Source: Thalassolituus maritimus
GTDB taxonomy: Bacteria; Pseudomonadota; Gammaproteobacteria; Pseudomonadales; Oceanobacteraceae
Reading direction: 5' to 3'
DNA: 64,000 nucleotides
Assembly (NCBI GenBank): GCA_913019975.1
Contig: CAJWBH010000002.1
Coordinates: 186,001 to 250,000, forward strand
Made by a program: the position numbers and the translations under genes. Of this stretch, positions 19,101 to 27,109 are shown one piece after another. The notes under the pieces were generated by a model that saw only the letters and a program-made list of their open reading frames with translations, did not search any database and was not told the DNA's origin. How positions within the stretch are numbered: position 1 is the stretch's first letter; every line of letters begins with the position of its first letter.

Positions 19101-19517
19101 ATTGAAGAGGCCGAGGCGCTGTTTGATCATCCGTTGAAGCAATACATGTTGTTCCGTGACTTTGAAGAGCAGGTGCAGGAACGGCGTCTGGATGATCTGC
19201 CGGATGCTTTCTCGGGCAACCGTCACGCGCAGGCGTACTTTGGTATCTTCAAGAAGGTACTGCCAGAGGCACTGGCAGTGATGGATGAGCAGGTTCAGAA
19301 GCGCTGGGTAGAGCTGGCGTTTGAGGTAGACCGGCAGGTAGAAACCGCCGTCGCCGAGAACTCAATTAATCCTCAGAATATTGAGGCTGACATCCGTAAT
19401 AAGTTGCTGCCGATGTTGTTTAAGTACTGCAAAGACGTTGGCGCCGGGCTGGATAAAGTGAAAAAGATGGTTGAGCTGATCGTGCAGATTACTCGTGTTG
19501 GCCTGAGCAATAAGTAA
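16179..19517 (+). CDS. hsdR: type I restriction-modification system, restriction subunit HsdR
   Basis: HsdR is the ATP-driven translocase and nuclease of the system. The 1112-residue protein has the PD-(D/E)xK nuclease near residues 157-178 (RRPDIVCF ... VVIEAKRPD), then the superfamily 2 motor: TTGSGKSFT (about 352), LIDEGHRSQ (about 457), FTGTPL (about 485), and the late motif IARVNRLHPKKEFG (about 713). The C-terminal helical part would contact HsdM. Length and motif order are complete, so restriction is probably active with the upstream hsdM and hsdS. It is transcribed from the second half of the island, downstream of the internal terminator. A stub of a related hsdR sits at 14979. Confidence 0.96.
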   Translation: MEHYAPKFQEEYSAKLPALTLLTSLGWSFLSPAEALAKRGGKYDQVVLRDILRAELERRTFTFAGQTHSLSAKAIDNLIAEICSPALNEGLLNANERLYNHMLYGISVTEFVDGKKANPTIAIIDWQNPANNSFTFTEEFIVTRSGGAGSSAQDTRRPDIVCFVNGIPWVVIEAKRPDGSSRKGPTIDEGISQSLRNQRHDEIPQLFAYSQLLLSVNGIDARYGTCETKKKFWAAWREEDISDAGMFAIKNRALSDEQKKGLFSHRNPDDLAWYESLIAGGELAVSEQDKMLISLVSPERLLEMTRYFTLFDKKVGKIVARYQQVFGIKRLIDRINTRNSTNGREGGVIWHTTGSGKSFTMVFLSKALILHDSLKQCRILVVTDRVDLETQLSKTFASGGELATSKDKDAAMATSGARLAEQIGKGNERIMFSLIQKFNSATKLPECHNDSANLIVLIDEGHRSQGGENHIRMKLALPNASFVAFTGTPLLKDDKTTNKFGPIVHAYTMQRAVEDKTVTPLLYEERIPDIDVNDRAIDRWFERITEGLTEQQKADLKRKFSKKGQVYGADERIHLIALDIANHFVKNVPDGLKAQLACDSKASAIRYKKYLDEAQALWPEGNRFESAVVMSSPDTREGNTAVDESGTPEVTQWWKEHVGTQDEQTYTKHLIERFDKDDSLKLLIVVDKLLTGFDEPKNAVLYIDKPLKEHNLIQAIARVNRLHPKKEFGYLIDYRGILSELDTTIQKYQDLASRTQGGYDIDDIAGLYNQMSTEYKRLPQLYKQLWAIFDGVKNKADTESMRQALVPKIEERESSVPGEQSELVDVNLKKREDFYQALTAFASCLKVALQSVTFFEDKSFTDDDRHHYKETLKAMTSLRQTIQRDTGERIDYDEYAEKVKQLIDKHVVGVEVREPGGQYDVGNMGKSQEPENWTDNKTRNETDIIKTRVTKMIEQDLQDDPYAQEEFSKLLRQAIEEAEALFDHPLKQYMLFRDFEEQVQERRLDDLPDAFSGNRHAQAYFGIFKKVLPEALAVMDEQVQKRWVELAFEVDRQVETAVAENSINPQNIEADIRNKLLPMLFKYCKDVGAGLDKVKKMVELIVQITRVGLSNK

Positions 19518-19520
19518 CCT

Positions 19521-20270
19521 ATGAACGTGCCTGTTCGCCCCAAGGGCGAGTTAATGAGCTTTTATTACGGGGATGAAAAGATCTCGTTCACCCGCTTGGC
19601 CAGAAAGTCCGAAAGCTCAAAAGTATTGATCAAAGTACACCCGGATTGCCAGGTAGTTGCGTTGGCACCAGAAGCCGCGAGCCGTGACTCGGTGTTATCT
19701 GCTGTTAAAAAGCGTGGCCGGTGGATTTATCAGCAGCTTTCAGAATTTAAAACACAGTTGGCAGACTATCAGCCACGTCAGTTTGTGAGCGGCGAGAGCC
19801 ACTACTATCTGGGTAAGCAATACCTGCTCAAAGTGATTGAAGATTCTGAGGCGAAGCAGTCAGTAAAACTGCTGCGCGGTTCGATAGAAGTGACGGTCAG
19901 AAGTAAGTCACAGGACAAAGTCTCTGGACTTTTAAAAGACTGGTATCGGCTGCGGGCAAAAGAAACCTTCTCCAAGCGTCTGGATGCCGTATTGGAGCAA
20001 GCGCTTTGGGTTGAAGAACGACCACCGATGAGAGTGCTCACTATGCAGACTCAATGGGGGAGCTGTTCGCCTAATGGCAGGATTACATTGAATCCGTATC
20101 TGGTAAAAGCCCCACGGGAATGCATCGACTATGTGATTCTCCACGAGTTGTGCCATATCGCTGAACACAATCACAGTGAGCGGTTTTATCGTCTGATGGG
20201 GCAGGTCATGCCGAACTGGGAAAGCACGAAAGAGCGATTAGATCAAATGGCAGGGAAGTTGTTTTTGTGA
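19521..20270 (+). CDS. YgjP-type (DUF45) zinc metallopeptidase
   Basis: A 249-residue protein of the YgjP/DUF45 family. The zinc motif reads ILHELCHIAEHNHSERFY (about residue 210), that is HExxH with a following His. The stretch MQTQWGSCSPNGRITLNPYLV just before it is typical of the family. Such genes are often found right after hsdR in type I loci, but their substrate is not known. Two starts are possible: ATG 19521, with no evident ribosome site, and ATG 19554 (MSFYYGDEK), which has an AAGGGCGAG stretch before it and begins where family similarity begins. The stop overlaps the next gene (GTGA). Confidence 0.85.
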   Translation: MNVPVRPKGELMSFYYGDEKISFTRLARKSESSKVLIKVHPDCQVVALAPEAASRDSVLSAVKKRGRWIYQQLSEFKTQLADYQPRQFVSGESHYYLGKQYLLKVIEDSEAKQSVKLLRGSIEVTVRSKSQDKVSGLLKDWYRLRAKETFSKRLDAVLEQALWVEERPPMRVLTMQTQWGSCSPNGRITLNPYLVKAPRECIDYVILHELCHIAEHNHSERFYRLMGQVMPNWESTKERLDQMAGKLFL

Positions 20271-21202
20271 GTACGTTATTCAAGGCTTGGGAATATTTTC
20301 TGCGTTTTCTGAAGTGGAAACGTGAACGAGAAGAGCGTGAAAAGACTATCGAAAAGTATGGTCGCTGGGCAGCTGAAACGACGCTACCAACGCGCTTTAT
20401 AGCGCTATTTGAGCATCACGGTGTACACCGAAATCAGATTCCACGTTTCTTTGATCATGGTTTGACGGTAAAGGACGTAAGCAGCGATGAAGCTCTAACT
20501 GAAAAACTTACTGAGCAGATTTTACAAGATGCTTGTGATCTATTCGCTGTGCGGCGTGAGTGGCTGGATGGCGTTTCTGACGAGATTTATGAAGTTCATC
20601 ATTTCTACAAATACCCTGCAGATTTCGAGCAATTTATTCAGAGGTTGGCTCGTGAGTCAGACGAGGCCGGCCGACTCTGGGGGAAAGTTATTATTCCATC
20701 GTCGAAGAGCCCGCGCTCTGACGCACTGTTCTTTATCGAAGAAAGGATAGGTTATTTGGGTAATGAACCTATTAGGCGTTTTCACCTGACCGGAACGTGG
20801 TCGTACGATTACTGGAAGTGCCGGGCCTACCTTGCTGCGTGTGTGTCAATAGCATGCCGGAATGGATGCCACGTCAATGGATCAGTTGTAGACCGAAAGT
20901 ATCTTAAGAATGTTACTCAGGGGCTAGAGTTTATTGACCCTCAGGCACTACGTCGTTGTGGCCGAAGTTGGGAGCCAGAAGATATGGCCTATGACCCAGA
21001 CGTCTTTCTTAAAGACCTTGAATTGGCAGGGTATGAAAATTCAAAACAGCTAGGATTGGAGTTGTGGTTGAAGTTAGCGAATGATGGTTGGATGGACGGA
21101 TATGTTCCAGCAACCATTGATAAATTCGAGAGAGCGCTAAGTCTTGGTGCTCAAATTCCCCCAAGGAAACGCTACTGGTTCTGCTTAAGGAGAACGGAAT
21201 GA
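20267..21202 (+). CDS. hypothetical protein of the restriction island
   Basis: A 311-residue protein that starts at GTG 20267 inside the stop of the metallopeptidase gene, so the two are coupled. I do not recognise a named family. The N-terminus is a charged helix (KWKREREEREKTIEKYGRW). Residues 40-110 look like a small helical DNA-binding or adaptor module: LFEHHGVHRNQIPRFF, HGLTVKDV, LFAVRREWLDGVSDEIY, the last resembling the part of HTH proteins where an organism-specific helix meets its partner. The rest is mixed and soluble. It has no signal peptide, membrane segment or nuclease motif. Its place at the end of the hsdR operon suggests an accessory role in defence or its control, but this is inference. 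Confidence 0.7.
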   Translation: MSTLFKAWEYFLRFLKWKREREEREKTIEKYGRWAAETTLPTRFIALFEHHGVHRNQIPRFFDHGLTVKDVSSDEALTEKLTEQILQDACDLFAVRREWLDGVSDEIYEVHHFYKYPADFEQFIQRLARESDEAGRLWGKVIIPSSKSPRSDALFFIEERIGYLGNEPIRRFHLTGTWSYDYWKCRAYLAACVSIACRNGCHVNGSVVDRKYLKNVTQGLEFIDPQALRRCGRSWEPEDMAYDPDVFLKDLELAGYENSKQLGLELWLKLANDGWMDGYVPATIDKFERALSLGAQIPPRKRYWFCLRRTE

Positions 21203-21315
21203 GAGCAGCAACAATCAAACTCTTTTTGGTTCATGGAAGACCGAATGGGCTTAGAACAGCAGAGCTTTCCAATTGGTCTGGTAAGGCTGTGATGTTGCAA
21301 AGCCTATCCCAATAA
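21199..21315 (+). pseudogene. GIY-YIG-like gene, N-terminal fragment
   Basis: A 38-residue frame that begins in the stop of the previous gene (ATGA) after an AAGGAGAAC stretch. Its start, MRAATIKLFLVHGRPNGLRT followed by AELSNWSGKAVM, matches the conserved opening of a group of small GIY-YIG-type nuclease proteins (xIxLFLxDGxPxGLRTAEIxNWTGK), but it ends after that and enters unrelated sequence. The catalytic part is missing. It is a gene cut off at the right edge of the island, just before the repeats. Confidence 0.6.
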
Positions 21316-21339
21316 ACCTGCAACTGAAACGGATAGGCC

Positions 21340-21820
21340 ACGCAGCTGGATATAATAGGGTTTATTCGGTTCTCGCGCATAGCCAGGCAAGCTGGCTGAA
21401 GCGCTCCTACAGGGGGCGATGTTCACGGCGTAATCGCGAATAGCCTCCGGCTGATTCGCTCCCACAAGGAATGTGACTCACAAGGAGTTTGGTGAATTAG
21501 TCTGTGTTATCGATTCTCGTGGGGAAGGTGTCGGGAAGAAGCTTCCCTCTTACAAGGGGTAGCCCTTCCAGGTTTTCGCGTATAGCCAGGCAGGCTGGCT
21601 GACGCGCTCCTACGAGGTATGTTCGCGGTGTTATCACGAATAGCCTCCGGCTGATTCGCTCCCACAGGGAACGTGTCTCACGAGGAGTTTGGTGACTTAG
21701 CCTGCGATATCGATTCTTGTGGGGAAGTTGTCGGGAAGAAGCTTCCCTCCTACAGGGTTCATGGCGTTGTCAGTTTTTCGCGCATAGCCAGGCAAGCTGG
21801 CTGAAGCGCGCCTACAACCT
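21340..21820 (-). repeat. right cluster of REP-like repeats, inverted relative to the left cluster
   Basis: No gene is supported here. The same three palindrome types as at 9.4-10.1 kb occur on the opposite strand: type C at 21373-21411, 21573-21614 and 21775-21816, type A at 21431-21466 and 21631-21666, and type B at 21529-21554 and 21729-21754. A and B copies are spaced exactly 200 bases apart, so the cluster is two tandem copies of a 200-base C-A-B unit plus a closing C. The last element lies about 40 bases before selD. With the left cluster it brackets the restriction island. Confidence 0.88.
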
Positions 21821-21856
21821 TTCACGGCCCTCAGGTATCATGCGGCCTTCGTCTGT

Positions 21857-22930
21857 ATGAACTGGGGTTCTGTCTTGTCTGATTCATCTGTTATCCGTCT
21901 TACTGAGTACAGCCACGGCGCGGGTTGTGGCTGCAAGATCTCGCCTAAGGTGCTGGATACGATTCTGGCGTCTCAGCTGACGCTGCCTGATAGTCCGAAT
22001 CTGCTGGTGGGTAACAGCTCGAAGGATGATGCCGCTGCATACGATATCGGCAACGGCCAGGCGGTACTGAGTACCACGGATTTCTTTATGCCGATCGCGG
22101 ATGATCCGTTCGATTTTGGTCGTATTGCCGCGACCAACGCGATTTCGGATATCTATGCCATGGGCGGTAAGCCGTTGATGGCGATTGCGATTCTCGGCTG
22201 GCCGGTGAATGTGCTGGCGCCAGAGGTAGCTCAGCGTGTTGTCGATGGTGGCCGTCAGGCCTGTGCCGATGCCGGTATCCCGCTTGCTGGCGGTCACAGC
22301 ATTGATGCGCCAGAGCCGATCTTTGGTCTGGCGGTTACCGGCATCGTTGATATCGATAAGCTGAAGCAGAACGATCAGGCGACGGCTGGCTGTAAGCTGT
22401 ATCTGTCGAAGCCTTTGGGAGTCGGTGTGCTGACCACTGCGCAGAAGAAGAAAATTTTAAAGCCAGAGCATGAGTTTCTGGCGCGTGACACCATGTGCAT
22501 CCTTAATAAGGTCGGTGAGAAAATTTCTGCCGTTGATGGCGTTGAAGCACTGACGGATGTCACCGGCTTTGGCCTCGGCGGGCATCTGCTGGAGATCTGT
22601 GAGGGCAGTGGCGTAGACGCTGAGATTAACTATGATGCGCTGCCTGTGATGGCGCCGGTGAAAGACTACATCGCACAGGGCTCTATGCCTGGTGGTACGG
22701 GGCGTAATTTTGAGAGTTACGGCGAGAAGCTTTCAGAAATGACAGACGAGCAGCGCGCCATCATTTGTGACCCTCAGACCAGCGGCGGTTTATTGATTGC
22801 CGTGCGCCCTGATCAGGCAGCCGAGGTCGAGGCGATTCTTGCCGAAGAAGGCTTGCAGAATGAGTGCATTGGTGAACTTGTCTCTGCCACTGGCTCAGCC
22901 GTGCGCGTGACGATTAAAACAGGAAGTTAA
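21857..22930 (+). CDS. selD: selenide, water dikinase SelD
   Basis: SelD makes selenophosphate from selenide and ATP, the selenium donor for selenocysteine and 2-selenouridine. The N-terminal catalytic motif is [10 protein letters not shown] with Cys (not Sec) at about residue 23-25. Downstream are the AIR-synthase-type ATP-binding features [45 protein letters not shown] and [11 protein letters not shown]. Length is 357. The start is uncertain: ATG 21857 gives the longest form but has no good ribosome site. TTG 21875, preceded by a GGGG stretch, would give LSDSSVIRL, closer to the usual SelD beginning. It heads a probable operon with selU and a transporter. Confidence 0.96.
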   Translation: MNWGSVLSDSSVIRLTEYSHGAGCGCKISPKVLDTILASQLTLPDSPNLLVGNSSKDDAAAYDIGNGQAVLSTTDFFMPIADDPFDFGRIAATNAISDIYAMGGKPLMAIAILGWPVNVLAPEVAQRVVDGGRQACADAGIPLAGGHSIDAPEPIFGLAVTGIVDIDKLKQNDQATAGCKLYLSKPLGVGVLTTAQKKKILKPEHEFLARDTMCILNKVGEKISAVDGVEALTDVTGFGLGGHLLEICEGSGVDAEINYDALPVMAPVKDYIAQGSMPGGTGRNFESYGEKLSEMTDEQRAIICDPQTSGGLLIAVRPDQAAEVEAILAEEGLQNECIGELVSATGSAVRVTIKTGS

Positions 22931-22932
22931 TA

Positions 22933-24045
22933 ATGAGCCGCCCGGATACTGCTGACTTCAGAACACTGTTCTTATCGGACACTCCGATGATGGATACCCG
23001 TGCGCCGCTGGAGTTTAAAAAGGGTGCTTTTCCCCACACGGTCAGCTTGCCGTTAATGACGGATCAGGAGCGTGCGAAAGTCGGAACCTGCTATAAAAAG
23101 AAAGGCCAGGACGAAGCTATTAAACTCGGCCATCAGTTGGTATCCGGTGATATCAAAGAGCAGCGCGTTCAGCGTTGGCTTGAGTTCGCTCAATCTAACC
23201 CGGAAGGGTACCTGTACTGTTTTCGCGGAGGTCTGCGCAGTCAGATTACGCAGCAATGGTTGAAAGAGGCGGGTTGCGAATACCCGCGCATTACCGGCGG
23301 CTACAAAGCCATGAGACGTTTCCTGATCGATACTCTCGAACGTGTTGTGGTTGAGAAACCTCTGGTCGTGGTTGCGGGGCAGACGGGGTGTGCAAAAACT
23401 GAATTACTGAAGCAGGTTCCGGCCAGTGTTGATCTTGAAGGTCTGGCGCATCACAGAGGCAGTACGTTTGGTAAACGCCCGGGTGGCCAGCCTGCACAGA
23501 TCGGCTTTGAAAATGCTCTCGCGGTTGATTTCCTTCGTCACGAAGAATTTAAAGCGGATATGCCGGTTATTCTCGAAGATGAGAGCTTGTTAATCGGGCG
23601 TTGTGCATTGCCTGAAACCTTACGCAACCAAATGGCGAAGGCATCGCTTGTGATCGTTGAAGCGAGCTTCGAGTCCCGCGTTGAGCACAGTTATAACAAT
23701 TACATTCTGAATAAATTAACCGAGTGGCAGCAGGCGCTTGGCACCGACGAGGGTTTTGCGGCGTTCGCTGATGATCTGCGTCAGAGCATGAGTAAAGTGG
23801 AGCGGCGCCTTGGCGGGGTTCGCCACCGCGCGATCACCGAGCTGCTCGAACACGCTATTCATCAACACGAGCAGGGCAATCCTGAATTACATCGTGAATG
23901 GATTGGTCATCTGCTTGAGCAATATTACGACCCTATGTATCAATACCAGCTGTCCCGTAAAAAGGGGCGCCTGGCCATGCGGGGCTCTTTCGATGAAGTG
24001 CGCGATTATCTGAACTCTCTTTCTGTATCTGATCTAAAAGGATAA
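22933..24045 (+). CDS. selU: tRNA 2-selenouridine synthase SelU (MnmH)
   Basis: SelU replaces sulfur by selenium in the 2-thiouridine at the wobble position of some tRNAs, using selenophosphate. The 370-residue protein has a rhodanese domain with the active-site Cys in YCFRGGLRSQ (residue 96) and a P-loop GQTGCAKTEL near residue 149, as in the family. It starts two bases after the selD stop, so the two are co-expressed. The pairing shows that this cell uses selenium for tRNA modification at least. Confidence 0.95.
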   Translation: MSRPDTADFRTLFLSDTPMMDTRAPLEFKKGAFPHTVSLPLMTDQERAKVGTCYKKKGQDEAIKLGHQLVSGDIKEQRVQRWLEFAQSNPEGYLYCFRGGLRSQITQQWLKEAGCEYPRITGGYKAMRRFLIDTLERVVVEKPLVVVAGQTGCAKTELLKQVPASVDLEGLAHHRGSTFGKRPGGQPAQIGFENALAVDFLRHEEFKADMPVILEDESLLIGRCALPETLRNQMAKASLVIVEASFESRVEHSYNNYILNKLTEWQQALGTDEGFAAFADDLRQSMSKVERRLGGVRHRAITELLEHAIHQHEQGNPELHREWIGHLLEQYYDPMYQYQLSRKKGRLAMRGSFDEVRDYLNSLSVSDLKG

Positions 24046-24048
24046 ATA

Positions 24049-24906
24049 ATGATGTTACGTTCTGTTTTTGCAGCCGCAGCAGGCTTACTGATGAGTGCGG
24101 CAGCCGTCGCCGAAACCTTTACCTTTACGGCCATTCCTGACGCCGATGAAAGCCGTCTGAATGCACGCTTCGGTAAAGTGGCAGACTACCTGTCAGAGCA
24201 GCTGGGCGTGGATGTAAAATACATCCCGGTAAAATCCTATCCTGCGGCGATTACGGCATTCCGCAATGATCAGGTACAGCTGGCCTGGTTCGGTGGTTTG
24301 TCTGGTGTACAGGCGCGCGCACTGGTTGAGGGGTCTGAAGCTATTGCTCAAGGCTATGAAGATCAGTTCTTTAAAACTTACATCATTGCTAACACCAGCA
24401 CTGAGATCGACGCATCTGATGAACTGCCAGAGGATATTAAAGGCAAGACGTTTACCTTTGGTTCAAAGGGGTCTACCTCTGGCCGCCTGATGCCTGAATT
24501 CTTTATTCGTGAAGCCTTCAATGCATCCCCTGATGAGCTGTTCAGCCGCGTGGGTTTCTCGGGTGATCACAGCCGTACTATTGCGCAGGTACAGAGTGGT
24601 GTGTATCAGGTCGGTGCTGTGAACTACAGCGTTTGGGATACCGAAGTGGAAGAAGGCAAGATCGACACAGATAAAGTTAAAGTGATCTGGACGACGCCTA
24701 CCTATCCGGATTATCAGTGGACGATTCGTGGTGATGTCGACGCCCGCTATGGCGAGGGCTTTAAAGAAAAAGTCAGAACCGCGCTGCTGGATATGAAAGA
24801 CGAAGATCTGCTCGCGAGCTTCCCGCGTAAGTCGTTTGTTCCTGCGAGCAACGATGACTATGCCCCGATTGAACGCACAGGCAAAGCCATCGGCCTGCTG
24901 GATTAA
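24049..24906 (+). CDS. PhnD-like periplasmic binding protein, probable selenium oxyanion transport
   Basis: A 285-residue exported protein of the phosphonate/phosphite-binding (PhnD/PtxB) group. It has a signal peptide ending near AAAVAET (about residue 22), then TFTAIPDADESRLNARFGKV, KYIPVKSYPAAITAF and QLAWFGGLSGVQ, which is the usual opening of this family. It lies three bases after selU and is followed by an ATPase and a permease. A transporter fused to selD-selU most likely brings in a selenium oxyanion. The ligand is inferred from the operon. Phosphonate or phosphite remains possible on sequence alone. Confidence 0.8.
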   Translation: MMLRSVFAAAAGLLMSAAAVAETFTFTAIPDADESRLNARFGKVADYLSEQLGVDVKYIPVKSYPAAITAFRNDQVQLAWFGGLSGVQARALVEGSEAIAQGYEDQFFKTYIIANTSTEIDASDELPEDIKGKTFTFGSKGSTSGRLMPEFFIREAFNASPDELFSRVGFSGDHSRTIAQVQSGVYQVGAVNYSVWDTEVEEGKIDTDKVKVIWTTPTYPDYQWTIRGDVDARYGEGFKEKVRTALLDMKDEDLLASFPRKSFVPASNDDYAPIERTGKAIGLLD

Positions 24907-24908
24907 TC

Positions 24909-25577
24909 ATGCAGGGTCAGGCCATGTTCCAGCTTACTGGAGCGTCTTTTGCGCACGATGATCAGCTTGTGCTGCACGACATTAGTCTGGAAATTCGTGA
25001 CGGTGAAAAAGTCGCTCTCGTGGGCCCATCGGGTGCGGGTAAGTCAACGCTGCTTTCGCTTTTATGGAAGCAGCAGCCTGACGCCGTTGCTTTGTGCCCG
25101 CAGGAAAGTGGTCTGGTGGACCTGTTATCCACCTATCAGAATATTTATATGGGCGGGTTATCCCGCTTTTCGACGCTTTATAATCTTATCAACCTCATTC
25201 GCCCTTGGGCTGTTCGTCGTGAAGAAGTTGCTCGCGTTGCGCGTACCTTAGGTATCGAAGATAAACTCTGGAACTCGCCGGATCAGTTGTCTGGCGGGCA
25301 ACGCCAGCGTGTTGCGCTCGGGCGTGCTCTGTATCGCAATAAGTCTATATTTATGGGTGATGAGCCCGTGTCTTCGCTTGACCCCGAGCAGGGCGAACAA
25401 TTATTGATGCACGTGCTTCAGCAACATACGACGGCGATCGTTGCCATTCACAGCCCGGAATTAGCGGCTAAGCATTTTGATCGCATTATTGCCTTAAAAG
25501 ACGGTCGCATTTTCGGCGACTGGCAAGCGGCAGAGTTGGATCTCAGTACCCTCGAAACCGTTTATCAGGATGCCTGA
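24909..25577 (+). CDS. ABC transporter ATP-binding protein (PhnC-like)
   Basis: The 222-residue ATPase of the transporter. Walker A is GPSGAGKSTLLS near residue 42, the signature is LSGGQRQRVALGRA near 127, and Walker B is FMGDEPVSSLD near 150. Its sequence resembles PhnC-type subunits. Two starts are close: ATG 24909 and ATG 24924 (MFQLTGASF), the latter with a CAGGGT-like site before it. The end overlaps the permease by 8 bases. Confidence 0.9.
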   Translation: MQGQAMFQLTGASFAHDDQLVLHDISLEIRDGEKVALVGPSGAGKSTLLSLLWKQQPDAVALCPQESGLVDLLSTYQNIYMGGLSRFSTLYNLINLIRPWAVRREEVARVARTLGIEDKLWNSPDQLSGGQRQRVALGRALYRNKSIFMGDEPVSSLDPEQGEQLLMHVLQQHTTAIVAIHSPELAAKHFDRIIALKDGRIFGDWQAAELDLSTLETVYQDA

Positions 25578-27108
25578 CATGGGCGGTAAGAGTGTTTCCC
25601 TAGCTAAAGGTGAAAAGTCTAAAGCTGAAAAGCCTAAAGGCAAAAAATCTACCGGCGCACGCTTTCGGGACCTGAGTCTGTGGTTTGTGCTTGTTGCCAT
25701 TGTTTCTTTGTTCTTCGCCGATATTTTTCTGTATCAGCCTGACCCCTGGGAAGAGTTTACCCGCATAGGCTGGGGAATGGTGACGCCGTTCTGGCCGGAC
25801 GCGAATGAGCTTCTGATGTCTGCACTGCATACCGTCAGTTTTGCCTTGCTCGGTGTGGCAGTGTCGGCAGCCTTAGGCGTGTTACTGGCCATCTGGTTTC
25901 ACTGGCGTGTGGTCAGAGTATTTTCTGCCGTTATCCGCTCGGTGCATGAAATTTTCTGGGGCCTGCTGTTTATGCAGGTATTTGGTCTCAGTGCATTAAC
26001 GGGCTTGTTGGCGATTATTATTCCTTTCGCAGGCATTTTTGCGAAAGTCTTTTCAGATATCTTTCATCAGCAGTCTTCTGCGACGGTCGATACACTTGCA
26101 GGCTCCAGTCGTTTAAGCCGTTTCTTTTATGGATGGATACCACAGGCCTGGCCAGCCATGGGCTCATATATCCGTTACCGCTTTGAGTGCGCATTGCGGT
26201 CGAGTGCGATTCTGGGCTTTATCGGCCTGCCAACATTAGGGTTTCATCTGGAGACTGCCTTCCGTCAGGGCGACTACAGCGAAGCGGCGGCGGTATTCTG
26301 GGTGTTTCTGTTATTGATAGGCTCCGTCAGGCTCTGGTTTTATAAAAAGCTCTTGCCAGCCTATCTGTTGGGTGCTGTTTTTTTGTTGCCGGAAACGCCG
26401 CCCGTGAATGCGAGTTTCGTGTGGCAGTTTTTTACTCAGGATTTATGGCCCAACCCACTACTGAACGGCGACCTTCCGGGCGCGATGAGTTGGTACGGCA
26501 ATGTACTGGCTGATGAAGTTGGGCCTGCACTGATACAGACGATTGCTATTACACAAGCGGCGCTGGTGCTCAGTGGGGTAATGGCATTGGCCTGGTATCC
26601 ATTCGCCAGTCGTTGGCTTGTCGGGCGGTATTACTGGGTAGGGCGGTTTAAACTTCTGGTATTGAGGTCTGTCCCTGAGCTGATGCTGGCGTATCTGTTT
26701 ATGTTGCTGTTTGGCCCTTCGGCCTTGCCAGCGATTTTCGCATTGGCGTTGCATAATGGCGGCTTAATAGCGTTTCTTCTTGCTAATCACAGTCAGGATG
26801 CGTCTTCTCAACAGAGGCTGGATTCCCCCTCTGGGTTAGCGCGCTATTTTTATCAGGACTTGCCTCAGCGTTACCCGGCGTTTCTGGCCCTGCTGTTTTA
26901 TCGTTGGGAAGTGATCATGCGTGAGAGTGCCATGATGGGCGTGTTGGGTATTGCGACGCTGGGCTTTTATGTTGACTCTGCGTTTGAGGAGATCCGCTTC
27001 GATAAAGCGTTTTTCCTGATTCTTGTCGCAGCAGCGTTGAATGTTATCGTGGACAGCCTGTCCCGCCGTTTGCGTAGAGCGGCCGGTTTAAAAACACCGC
27101 GGATGTAG
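25570..27108 (+). CDS. ABC transporter permease with two fused PhnE-like domains
   Basis: A 512-residue inner-membrane protein. After a basic, lysine-rich cytoplasmic N-terminus (residues 1-35) it holds two copies of the binding-protein-dependent permease module. The first contains TVSFALLGVAVSAALGVLL, VHEIFWGLLFMQVFGL and IGLPTLGFHLETAF (about residues 85-235). The second contains AITQAALVLSGVMALAW, VPELMLAYLFMLLFG and LGIATLGFYVDSAF (about 320-480). The matching EIFWGLLF/ELMLAYLF and the two (I/L)G(L/I)xTLGF blocks show the internal duplication. One fused protein replaces the usual PhnE homodimer or heterodimer, so ATPase plus this gene could form a complete channel. Confidence 0.88.
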   Translation: MPDMGGKSVSLAKGEKSKAEKPKGKKSTGARFRDLSLWFVLVAIVSLFFADIFLYQPDPWEEFTRIGWGMVTPFWPDANELLMSALHTVSFALLGVAVSAALGVLLAIWFHWRVVRVFSAVIRSVHEIFWGLLFMQVFGLSALTGLLAIIIPFAGIFAKVFSDIFHQQSSATVDTLAGSSRLSRFFYGWIPQAWPAMGSYIRYRFECALRSSAILGFIGLPTLGFHLETAFRQGDYSEAAAVFWVFLLLIGSVRLWFYKKLLPAYLLGAVFLLPETPPVNASFVWQFFTQDLWPNPLLNGDLPGAMSWYGNVLADEVGPALIQTIAITQAALVLSGVMALAWYPFASRWLVGRYYWVGRFKLLVLRSVPELMLAYLFMLLFGPSALPAIFALALHNGGLIAFLLANHSQDASSQQRLDSPSGLARYFYQDLPQRYPAFLALLFYRWEVIMRESAMMGVLGIATLGFYVDSAFEEIRFDKAFFLILVAAALNVIVDSLSRRLRRAAGLKTPRM

Positions 27109-27109
27109 T

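Noticed and set aside
21373-21816. CRISPR-like array
   Set aside because: Elements are palindromes of three kinds with mixed spacing and conserved spacers in 200-base units; there are no unique spacers and no cas genes.
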